64,000 nucleotides of DNA from JBLWXV01 sp048267245 (GTDB taxonomy: Bacteria > Bdellovibrionota > Bacteriovoracia > Bacteriovoracales > Bacteriovoracaceae). Position numbers and translations under genes: made by a program. Positions 16,435 through 24,311 of this stretch are shown piece by piece (position 1 is the stretch's first letter; each line of letters starts with the position of its first letter). The DNA is taken from the NCBI GenBank assembly GCA_048267245.1, contig JBLWXV010000001.1, positions 62,001 to 126,000 on the forward strand. The letters run 5' to 3'. The notes under the pieces were generated by a model. That model was not told the DNA's origin and ran no database searches. It saw only the letters and a list, made by a program, of their open reading frames with translations.

Positions 16435-18207
16435 ATGAACGCTCCAGCGACAATACCAGAGCTCTTTTTACGAAAATTTCAGCAACCTATCGCCCAGTGC
16501 ATTGGAAAAATCTCTGGCGATCAGTGCAAGTGGCTCTCTAGTGGTGAATTCTGTCAGGAGTTACTACTGAGGATTGAGCATCTCAATTCACTTGAATCAA
16601 GACATAAGAATGTGGCCATACTTGGAGACACTTCTCTACCTTGGCATCTCTGTGACCTCTCGCTGCTTCTTAGTGGTCGCGTAGTCACACCTATTTACCC
16701 CACACTCAGTGCTGAGGAAATTCACTTTATCCTAACGGATTCCCAAGCAACGCTCTTGCTCGTCTCAGATGAAAAACTATACGCCAAAGTTAAAGGCCAA
16801 CTTCCTAGTGGAATTCAAGTGCTTAGCTTTGAAAGTGCTATAGATGGCCTAGAGTCTTTGGGTATTCAAGGTGAGAAGCTCTCACAAAATCACGTCGAAG
16901 CTTACGAAGCACTTAAGGCGCTATGTGCAGGTGTGAAACCTGAAGACCTGGCTTCAATCGTTTATACTTCTGGAACTACTGGTCGCCCTAAGGGAGTTAT
17001 GATTACTCACGAAGGGATAGCGACCATGCTTTTGAATGTGCATGACACTTTCAAAGGTAGGCTTACTGAGGACGACCTCAACCTTGTTTTTCTTCCTCTT
17101 TCACACGTCCTAGGACGATGTGATTCTCATCTTCATTTAGTCTTTCCTCTGAAGACTATCTATTCGAGAGGCTTTAACTTTCTAAGTAAAGATCTCATGA
17201 TCGCAAAACCCACCATCATGATTTCAGTTCCAAGAGTTTTTGAAAAAATTTATGAGGGAGTCTTTCTCAAGCTAAAGTCCATGGGACTTGTAAAGAGAAC
17301 CGTTTTTAATTTTGCTGAAAAGGTTTCAAAGAAGTACTTTAAGCAGCACCGAGCAGACAAGATTCCCGATCTTAGCCTAAGTCTCTTAAGAGAGGCTTCC
17401 TATAAGGCCGTTTATAAAAATATCTATCAGCAAATGGGTGGCCGCATCCGCTTCTTTGTCAGCGGAGGTGCTCCGCTTGGAACAGAAGTCTATCGATTCT
17501 TTGAGCGGGCCGGAATCACGATTCTTGAAGGTTACGGTCTGACAGAGACCATTGCTCCATGCTGCCTAAATCCCATTCGAAAGCCCATCGAATCAACAGT
17601 TGGGGTGCCACTTGGCGAAGTGGAGATCAAGCTCTCAAGCGAGCAAGAGATTATGGTCAAATCAAAGGCCCTCTTCACTGGTTACTGGAATCTCCCTGAG
17701 GAGACCAAGCATGTTCTCGTGGATGGCTGGTTCTACACCGGAGATATCGGAACCTGGACAGTTGATGGCCACTTAAAGATTACCGATCGAAAGAAGGACA
17801 TCATCATCACAAGCGGTGGAAAGAATATTGCGCCTCAAAAAATTGAGAACCTCCTCCTGAGTAACCCCTACCTATCGCAGGCACTCGTCATAGGCGATCG
17901 CCGGAAGTATATCAGCGCTCTCATTGTTCCCAATTATGACGCAATTAGAAAGGAAGCCGAAAAACTCGGGCTCCCCCTCGGCCTCACCGCCGCAGAGCTC
18001 ATAGAACGCAGTGAGGTGATCTCACTTGTCGAAAAATTTGTGACCGAGGCCAATAAAGAGCTCTCACACTTTGAGACAATTAAGAGATTTCATCTACTTA
18101 GTAACGAATTTACGGTCGAAAATGGACAGCTCACACCTTCACTCAAGGCCAAGAGAAAAGTTATTGAGAAGACCTACAACGCTGAGATAGACGCGATGTA
18201 CAACTAA
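16435..18207 (+). CDS. Long-chain fatty-acid CoA ligase (AMP-forming)
   Basis: A 590-residue ANL-superfamily enzyme that activates fatty acids via acyl-AMP and passes them to CoA. The P-loop motif YTSGTTGRPKGVMITH is near residue 180, GYGLTET near 365, YTGDIG near 435 and DRKKDIIITSGGKNIAPQKIE near 450, all intact. The layout and the long insertion between the A3 and A5 motifs match FadD15/FAA1-type long-chain acyl-CoA synthetases. The chain-length preference is inferred from family likeness. It is probably membrane associated. It is monocistronic or weakly linked to rpoZ, which has its own promoter. Confidence 0.9.
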   Translation: MNAPATIPELFLRKFQQPIAQCIGKISGDQCKWLSSGEFCQELLLRIEHLNSLESRHKNVAILGDTSLPWHLCDLSLLLSGRVVTPIYPTLSAEEIHFILTDSQATLLLVSDEKLYAKVKGQLPSGIQVLSFESAIDGLESLGIQGEKLSQNHVEAYEALKALCAGVKPEDLASIVYTSGTTGRPKGVMITHEGIATMLLNVHDTFKGRLTEDDLNLVFLPLSHVLGRCDSHLHLVFPLKTIYSRGFNFLSKDLMIAKPTIMISVPRVFEKIYEGVFLKLKSMGLVKRTVFNFAEKVSKKYFKQHRADKIPDLSLSLLREASYKAVYKNIYQQMGGRIRFFVSGGAPLGTEVYRFFERAGITILEGYGLTETIAPCCLNPIRKPIESTVGVPLGEVEIKLSSEQEIMVKSKALFTGYWNLPEETKHVLVDGWFYTGDIGTWTVDGHLKITDRKKDIIITSGGKNIAPQKIENLLLSNPYLSQALVIGDRRKYISALIVPNYDAIRKEAEKLGLPLGLTAAELIERSEVISLVEKFVTEANKELSHFETIKRFHLLSNEFTVENGQLTPSLKAKRKVIEKTYNAEIDAMYN

Positions 18208-18213
18208 GCAGTT

Positions 18214-18242
18214 TTGACTTTTAGCCCAATTAAACCTATACA
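18214..18242 (+). promoter_or_regulatory. Sigma-70-like promoter for rpoZ
   Basis: TTGACT (18214-18219), a 17-base spacer and TATACA (18237-18242) lie just after the stop of the ligase gene. Predicted transcription begins about 30 bases before the rpoZ ATG, leaving room for the AGGAG ribosome binding site. Confidence 0.6.
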
Positions 18243-18277
18243 TTAGTGTTTAGAGAATTATCAGGAGTGACATAGAA

Positions 18278-18490
18278 ATGGCCAGAATCACCATTGAAGA
18301 CTGTCTTGAGAAAGTTGAAAATAGATACGAACTCGTTCACTTGGCCACTAAGAGAGTGAAGCAACTCAGAGATGGATCAGCTTCTCTAGTTCGTAGTAAG
18401 AATAAAGAAGTGGTAACAGCTCTTAGAGAGATTGCTGCTGGTAAAGTTAAGCACGCTCCCATGAGCGAGTACGACTCAGACGAATTCTAA
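18278..18490 (+). CDS. rpoZ: RNA polymerase omega subunit
   Basis: Omega is the small subunit that helps fold and hold the beta-prime subunit. The 70 residues contain the family core: an N-terminal MARITIEDCLEKVENRYELVHLATKRVKQL, where the NRYELVHLATKRxxQL helix is diagnostic, then KNKEVVTALREIAAGKV. Length is slightly below E. coli omega (91) but typical for deltaproteobacteria. A promoter precedes it and a strong terminator follows. Confidence 0.94.
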   Translation: MARITIEDCLEKVENRYELVHLATKRVKQLRDGSASLVRSKNKEVVTALREIAAGKVKHAPMSEYDSDEF

Positions 18491-18513
18491 TTTTTAACGC
18501 TTAAAAGTTTAGA

Positions 18514-18547
18514 AATAAAAAAGCCCGCATTATGCGGGCTTTTTTTA
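18514..18547. terminator. Bidirectional intrinsic terminator between rpoZ and lon
   Basis: AGCCCGCAT (18522-18530) and ATGCGGGCT (18532-18540) form a perfect nine-base-pair stem with a single-base apex (in practice, a loop of a few bases). It is flanked by A-runs before and T-runs after, so it works on both strands: for rpoZ on plus and for lon on minus. The T-run overlaps the end of lon. Confidence 0.9.
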
Positions 18548-21049
18548 TTTGGTCATGGCGATCTTTAAGACATCGTCAAAGTGAGAAACTGGATAGAACT
18601 TCAGTCCCTTGCGGTGGCGCTCAGGAACTTCCTTCAAGTCTTTCTCATTTTCCTTTGGAAGAATAATTGTCTTGATACCTGATCTCTTAGCAGCAAGAAC
18701 TTTCTCTTTAATCCCACCAACAGGAAGAACCTTTCCGTTTAGTGACAACTCTCCAGTCATCGCGATTCCAGACTTAACCTTCTTATTTGTGGCCAGTGAA
18801 TAAAGAGCGAGGGCCATTGTAATACCGGCCGATGGGCCATCCTTTGGTGTCGCTCCAGCTGGTAAGTGGAGGTGAACTTCGTGACTTGCAAGGAAGTCTC
18901 TTGGAGTTTCCTCTTCATTCTCATCTGAATTATCACTCTCAGATTTCTTCTTCACCTTTACTGCTGGTCTCTTCTTTCTTGGAACATCTTCTAGCTCGGT
19001 TTGAAGAATCTTCTTCACATAACTATAAGCTAGTGAAGCTGACTCTCCCATCACATCACCCAACTGACCAGTAAGCTTAAAGCCTCCCTGTCCTTTAAGT
19101 GGAAGTGTCTCGATCAAGAGAATATCGCCACCGTAACCAGTCCACGCTAAGCCAATCACGTTTCCAGGGCGAAGGCTCTTCTCGGCCATTTCAGTAACGT
19201 AACGAGGACTTCCAAGGAGCGTCTCTAGCTCAGCAGGCTTGGGATTAAACTTCTTACTTCTTGGGTTAGTAACTTTTATAAGAGCGGCACGACGACAGAG
19301 CTTCGCAATATATTGCTCCATAATACGTACGCCTGGCTCGCGAGCGTAATCGCTAATAAGTTTCTTTAAAACAGGTGCTGCAAGAATAAAATCTTTCTTA
19401 TCAAGACCATGCTTTTGCAACTGCTTTGGGATCACCCATTTGGTCGCGATAGAAACTTTTTCTTCGATTGTATAGCCACTGAGTTCAATGACTTCCATAC
19501 GATCAAGAAGTGGCTCTGGAATATCTGCGATATAGTTGGCCGTAGCTACAAACATCACTTTTGATAGATCAAAGGGAACATCTAGGTAGTGATCGATGAA
19601 ATTGTGATTTTGCTCTGGATCCAAGACTTCTAGAAGAGCAGAGGCCGGATCGCCCTGAAAGCTTTGTCCAAGTTTATCAATTTCATCAAGCATGATAACT
19701 GGGTTATTAACCTCTACTCTCTTAAGGGCTTGAATCAAGCGGCCTGGCATCGCCCCAACATATGTGCGGCGGTGGCCCTTAATCTCTGCCTCATCTCTCA
19801 TCCCACCTAGACTGAAGCGATAAAATTTTCTTCCAAGGGATTCTGCAATTGATCGCCCAAGTGATGTCTTACCTACACCTGGAGGCCCAGCAAGACAGAG
19901 GATAGTTCCGTCATATTGTGGTTTTAATTTTCTAACAGCAAGGAATTCGAGAATGCGCTCTTTTGCTTTTTCTAAACCATAGTGATCCTTTTCAAGAATC
20001 TTCTTGGCCTTCGTCATGTCTACAGATTCTTCCGTACCCTTACTCCACGGAAGATCGAGCATCCAATTGAGATAAGTTCTAGCGACGTTATACTCCGGAC
20101 TACTATCGGGAATCACTTCTAGACGCTCAAGCTCTTCTTCTGCGGACTCTCTAGCCGCTTCAGGAAGTCCAGCCTCATCTAATTTATCGCGCAGTTTCTT
20201 AATATCTCGCGCTTTATCATCCTCATCAAGGCCGAGTTCACTACGAATGACTTTAAGCTGCTCACGCAGGAAGTATTCGCGTTGATACTTATTAACCTTA
20301 TCGTTAACTTCATCAGAGATTTTCTTTTGAATGTCGGCGACATCTTTTTCTCTTTTTAAGTAGACAAGAAGTTTAGCAAATCTCTTTTTAACAACGAGTG
20401 TTTCGAGAAAATCCTGTGCTTCTGGAATATCAAGAGAGAGGGCAAAAGCCACTAAGTCAGCAAGGGCACCAGGACTAGGAGAATTAAGCATCGCCAGTTT
20501 CATTTCCTCATTGAAGTAAGGATTGATCTCGCTAAGCTTCTTTACTTGGTTGATTACACTTCGAGTGTAAGCATCAAGCTCCTCATCAGTTTCTAAAATA
20601 TCATCAAAGACTTCTTGATCGGCTTCAATAATCGGCGTGTTCTTTGTGATATTTGAAGCGCGGTAGCGCTTGATGCCATGGACGAGAACGTTTACCGAAC
20701 CGTCTGGGAGCTTTAGCTTTTTAACGACCTTACAAAGTACACCTACTTTATAAATATCGTGAGGGGAGATATCTCTGTTATCGAGATCGATCTCTTCCTC
20801 GGGTATAATATTGCCATCCTCATCTTTAAGCTCGGTCTTAACGAGGTTCAGGGCCACATAGCCAGTCTTCATCAGATTCTGATCGAGCTCTGGTGTAAAC
20901 TTATCTTCTGTTAAAATAATAGGTGCAATCATTCCAGGAAAGATTGGACTATTCATAATAGGAATTATGACAACTCTCTTGGGGAAGTTCTGATCAACTT
21001 CGCTAGAGGCATCCAAACTTACTTGGTAGTCGTTATCAACGTCACTCAC
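18545..21049 (-). CDS. lon: ATP-dependent protease Lon
   Basis: Lon degrades misfolded and regulatory proteins. The 834 residues contain the N-terminal substrate-binding domain (VVIIPIMNSPIFPGMIAPIIL), a long coiled segment, AAA+ with Walker A GPPGVGKTS and Walker B VIMLDEIDK, and the C-terminal Ser-Lys protease with KDGPSAGITMALAL (catalytic Ser) and PVGGIKEKVLAAKRSGI (catalytic Lys). An unusual charged insert of about 30 residues, first lysine-rich, then Ser/Asp/Glu-rich, sits between the AAA+ and protease domains. It lies 21 bases after an AMIN-like gene on the same strand, so co-transcription is likely. Confidence 0.96.
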   Translation of the reverse strand: MSDVDNDYQVSLDASSEVDQNFPKRVVIIPIMNSPIFPGMIAPIILTEDKFTPELDQNLMKTGYVALNLVKTELKDEDGNIIPEEEIDLDNRDISPHDIYKVGVLCKVVKKLKLPDGSVNVLVHGIKRYRASNITKNTPIIEADQEVFDDILETDEELDAYTRSVINQVKKLSEINPYFNEEMKLAMLNSPSPGALADLVAFALSLDIPEAQDFLETLVVKKRFAKLLVYLKREKDVADIQKKISDEVNDKVNKYQREYFLREQLKVIRSELGLDEDDKARDIKKLRDKLDEAGLPEAARESAEEELERLEVIPDSSPEYNVARTYLNWMLDLPWSKGTEESVDMTKAKKILEKDHYGLEKAKERILEFLAVRKLKPQYDGTILCLAGPPGVGKTSLGRSIAESLGRKFYRFSLGGMRDEAEIKGHRRTYVGAMPGRLIQALKRVEVNNPVIMLDEIDKLGQSFQGDPASALLEVLDPEQNHNFIDHYLDVPFDLSKVMFVATANYIADIPEPLLDRMEVIELSGYTIEEKVSIATKWVIPKQLQKHGLDKKDFILAAPVLKKLISDYAREPGVRIMEQYIAKLCRRAALIKVTNPRSKKFNPKPAELETLLGSPRYVTEMAEKSLRPGNVIGLAWTGYGGDILLIETLPLKGQGGFKLTGQLGDVMGESASLAYSYVKKILQTELEDVPRKKRPAVKVKKKSESDNSDENEEETPRDFLASHEVHLHLPAGATPKDGPSAGITMALALYSLATNKKVKSGIAMTGELSLNGKVLPVGGIKEKVLAAKRSGIKTIILPKENEKDLKEVPERHRKGLKFYPVSHFDDVLKIAMTK

Positions 21050-21070
21050 TCATTAACTCCAGTGGTTGAA

Positions 21071-21559
21071 TTACATTTTTAGGTCAATTACGAGGCGGCC
21101 AGGATTTTCTAGCCAAAAGATATCTGCGCTGATTTTATCCTTTAGGACAAGCTCAACGGAAAGAGAGTCTTTACTAAGTGGAAAAATATTAACACTCTCC
21201 ACATACTTACTACTGCCAAAACTATTAAGCTCGCTTCCAACAGTAGTGTCGAAAAAATCGAGATAAATCTTCTTATCATCTGAACTAATATGTCCGTAGA
21301 CTTTAGGAAGCTTCGGCGTTTTAAAATCAAACACTAATCTTTCATAACCATTCTTGGCCGAAAAATTATGTCTGATGGCCTTAAGTTCTGAGTCAACCTT
21401 TGGTCCACCGCCAGTATGGAAAATACCATTGGTGAGGTAAATTGCTGTCTTTGAACCTTGTAATTTTCTAATGCGTTGGTTTTGCAAATCTTGCGCTGTA
21501 ACAGTGGTCAAACTAAGAATGCAAAAAGCAGCGAGAAAAGTAGATAAGCGAGAGAACAT
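21071..21559 (-). CDS. Periplasmic AMIN-like domain protein
   Basis: A 162-residue exported protein: signal peptide at residues 1-23 (TVTAQ), then a beta-rich domain. The pattern RHNFSAKNGYERLVFDFKTPKLPKVYGHISSDDKKIYLDFFDT and the closing LELVLKD-like strand followed by NPGRLVIDLKM is that of AMIN domains, which target amidases or PilQ to peptidoglycan. No enzymatic domain is attached. It could bind the cell wall. It precedes lon by 21 bases; any functional link with lon is doubtful. Confidence 0.6.
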   Translation of the reverse strand: MFSRLSTFLAAFCILSLTTVTAQDLQNQRIRKLQGSKTAIYLTNGIFHTGGGPKVDSELKAIRHNFSAKNGYERLVFDFKTPKLPKVYGHISSDDKKIYLDFFDTTVGSELNSFGSSKYVESVNIFPLSKDSLSVELVLKDKISADIFWLENPGRLVIDLKM

Positions 21560-21645
21560 ATCAGCTCCATTGATGGTGTCTCTTAATCTACTATTATGAA
21601 CTTAAGGGCGTGAATCTCCAAGGACTATTGGGAGAAAATGAAGGA

Positions 21646-23454
21646 TTACAACGCTTCGCGAAGGCGCGTCGAAGCCAGTATCGCAAAGGCGACGAGAACG
21701 AGCATTCCAAGTGGAGGTGTTCCCCCTGGGCCCCCCTTACCTCCATCAAAATCAACAGAGCCGCAGGTGATTGGCATATTTTGATTGTTCTTCTTTGCTG
21801 TTGAGCTAGCAGAAGTCGTCTGAGTCACTGAGCCAGAAACACTATAAGTTCTACTGGCATCAGGGCATGAGTAATTGTCGTAGATGGTTTTATTCACTGG
21901 CAATGCGACCGGGATAAACGATCCATCGATTTGTCGCTCTTTTAATGACGCGATCGCCAAATAGAAGTAAAGGCCATCAGCAAAGCCCTTATCGTAGGCC
22001 GGAAAAAAATCTTCCTGTGAAGGAAGGTAGGGGTACGAGCCAGAGTGAGCGACAGTACTCGTAAGAAAGTCGCTCATTAACTTTGGACTTAAAGTTATTT
22101 CATGAGTCGTTGCCCCGGAGGCCGAGAGCAGAGGAAATTGTAAGTTTGTATCGAGGCTTGGCACACCAAATTCATCAAAGTGAGTGACGTCATCACCTGG
22201 AAGTGAAAGAGGAAGTGTATCTCCAGTTGCATCTACATTGTATTGAAACATTGAGTAGAAATCCTGTGAGATAAACTTAACATCAAGGAAGATATCCTTT
22301 CCCTGAAGCTCTGGGTAGGACTGCAAATCGGGAAGATTAATCTCAATGACATCGCTTTGATTGCTTTGAATCATCGACTTACTAAAGAAGCCGACAAAAG
22401 ACTTAGTAGCTTCAAGACTTCCACTCTGGTCATTATCAATATTGAAATCAAAAATATTTCCCTTACTTGAGAGGTATGAAGGAGCGGCATCAAGTGCACA
22501 GCGAATGGTGACATAACCTACATCGTGACTACCGCCATTCATTTGAATGAGTTGCGGATGGCCCTGTGAGCGCGAAAAGCATGATTGAAAAAAGCTTCCT
22601 CTATACGAGCTTCCTGAGTCACAAAAATTTGTCTTCACATCTTTATAATAAGTTGGAAGAGAGCTGATATTGTTTACCGGCTCAATATAGATATAATAAC
22701 TATCCGTCGAATCGAGACCATGAATGATGAATGTTCCATCTTGCTCACTAATGGCACTGGCAGCAACTTCGCCATTCTTTAAACTAATCGCGCTAACGTG
22801 TGCGCCAAATACTCTTACCCTAGAGGCGCCTCCGATAACAGTTCCACTGATTGATTTTCCTTTATTCGTAGTATTGATGGCCATTGCCGCTGCTTGATCG
22901 TCAATACTCAAATTATGTTGTCCTCTTCTTAGGCGGTAGAACATTGAGGCACGAGCGATTTCCGAGTGAGAAATACCTAGGAAGTGACCCATCTCGTGGG
23001 TCACAACATTTCCGAGATAGAATTCATCCGTTTTATCACTTGTAAAAGTAAAGCTGTCATTGAGAACAATATCAGCTTCAACGATCTTGCCACTTGAATC
23101 GTCATAGGAGACGAGAGTGATTCCGACAACACCAGAGCTTCCCCCAAACCAGAGTGGATCGGAAGAAAAGACAATGTCGTTACTACCACTTTGAATTCCA
23201 CTCCCTGAGGTCACAGATATTTTTCTCTCGGAAACTTCATTCCAAGCAGAAGCTGACTCTGAGAGAATTTGAGATACTTGAATATGACTTAGACCGGATG
23301 AATTTGAAAAATCTACTCTGACAGGAAGATTTGTTTGAGAAGTTGGCCAAACTAATTTATCTCCACTCGCACCAAGGTTGATGACATATGCCTCAAGCCT
23401 AAGTGAGAGCAGAACTCCACAAAGAATGATAAATTTAGTTAAGCCCAACTTCAT
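21646..23454 (-). CDS. Matrixin-type zinc metalloprotease with C-terminal anchor
   Basis: A 602-residue secreted metzincin. Residues 1-22 form a signal peptide. The zinc site is HEMGHFLGISHS (H153, E154, H157, H163), and the Met-turn is ASMFY with M171, so the M10A (matrixin) fold is complete. A carboxypeptidase-regulatory-like beta sandwich follows at about 197-260 (SISGTVIGGASRVRVFGAHV). A large extracellular region of unknown fold ends in a Ser/Thr-rich linker. The C-terminus has GGxGGPGGTPP, a hydrophobic helix and a short basic tail (STRLREAL), a tripartite sorting-type signal. It would act at the cell surface. It starts two bases after the stop of the upstream partner gene. Confidence 0.82.
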   Translation of the reverse strand: MKLGLTKFIILCGVLLSLRLEAYVINLGASGDKLVWPTSQTNLPVRVDFSNSSGLSHIQVSQILSESASAWNEVSERKISVTSGSGIQSGSNDIVFSSDPLWFGGSSGVVGITLVSYDDSSGKIVEADIVLNDSFTFTSDKTDEFYLGNVVTHEMGHFLGISHSEIARASMFYRLRRGQHNLSIDDQAAAMAINTTNKGKSISGTVIGGASRVRVFGAHVSAISLKNGEVAASAISEQDGTFIIHGLDSTDSYYIYIEPVNNISSLPTYYKDVKTNFCDSGSSYRGSFFQSCFSRSQGHPQLIQMNGGSHDVGYVTIRCALDAAPSYLSSKGNIFDFNIDNDQSGSLEATKSFVGFFSKSMIQSNQSDVIEINLPDLQSYPELQGKDIFLDVKFISQDFYSMFQYNVDATGDTLPLSLPGDDVTHFDEFGVPSLDTNLQFPLLSASGATTHEITLSPKLMSDFLTSTVAHSGSYPYLPSQEDFFPAYDKGFADGLYFYLAIASLKERQIDGSFIPVALPVNKTIYDNYSCPDASRTYSVSGSVTQTTSASSTAKKNNQNMPITCGSVDFDGGKGGPGGTPPLGMLVLVAFAILASTRLREAL

Positions 23455-23456
23455 AT

Positions 23457-24221
23457 TTAGATATCTTTTTTCTTAATAAAAAACACCGGATATAGACCCA
23501 TTACGGCAAAGAGGAGCACCAACCAAAAGGCACTCATACCCTCGGTTGAGGCTTGGTACTTTTGCGTCGTTGAAGCTGGAGCGCGACCGCGTCTGATCGA
23601 CCTTGCACTCTCAAGTTTCGCTCCCTTGATATTTGAGGCCGGCATTCTCACATTTGAAGCAAGTGTAAGACTAAAGGCGCGATCAATACCAAGACTTGTA
23701 AGCTTTTTGCCAAAGCGATCACTTAGCTCGTTATTAAATTCCTCCAGAGGAATGAAACCGAGCTTAGGGTGATTTGGAAACACGCTCGAAGAGACACCGA
23801 CTTCACCATCTTTTTTGATAATGTCATACTTCCCAAGCGAGAGACCGTTGAGAACAAATCCATGACTTGACTTGTTGAGAAAGAGAACAGAACTTTCACC
23901 GCGCTGAAACTTAGGTGACCCATCGATGGTGTAGACCATCTTATTCCACTTACCTCCTGGAAAAATCACTTTAAAGTCTTGCTTGTTTAGAATCTCATTT
24001 TCTTTGAGACCTACAAACTCATCCACTTTAAAAGAGGCCACAGTTACAATTTCACCGGTCGAAGTTTTCTTGTAAGTCGCTCCTTGGTATTCACCTTTTA
24101 TCACTGCCTTTGATTCATCTAGCTGTTTGTGAATCGGGAGTGGGTAATAGGTAGTTGCTTTTGCTTGAAAGCCAATAAGCAAAAAAGCCAATGCCAGACA
24201 CTTCGACCAGGAATGGTGCAT
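23457..24221 (-). CDS. Unknown surface protein paired with the matrixin
   Basis: A 254-residue protein with a signal peptide (residues 1-22, ending QAKA), a beta-rich extracytoplasmic domain and, after an Arg/Ser/Ala-rich linker (SIRRGRAPAST), one C-terminal membrane helix followed by KKKDI. A conserved-looking stretch reads ESKAVIKGEYQGATYKKTSTGEIVTVASFKVDEFVG, and VIFPGGKWN follows; similar repeats occur in secreted proteins encoded beside myxobacterial proteases, as far as I recall. The family name is unknown to me. It directly precedes the protease in the same transcript, so it may be a chaperone, inhibitor or co-anchored partner. AGGA precedes the ATG. Confidence 0.55.
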   Translation of the reverse strand: MHHSWSKCLALAFLLIGFQAKATTYYPLPIHKQLDESKAVIKGEYQGATYKKTSTGEIVTVASFKVDEFVGLKENEILNKQDFKVIFPGGKWNKMVYTIDGSPKFQRGESSVLFLNKSSHGFVLNGLSLGKYDIIKKDGEVGVSSSVFPNHPKLGFIPLEEFNNELSDRFGKKLTSLGIDRAFSLTLASNVRMPASNIKGAKLESARSIRRGRAPASTTQKYQASTEGMSAFWLVLLFAVMGLYPVFFIKKKDI

Positions 24222-24311
24222 TTATTTAATCCTTGATTCAATTTCCTACTGAACCTATCGGATATAGGGCCCAAAACTTTACTTATTTTATCAGGTTTTC
24301 GGGTGCTTAAA

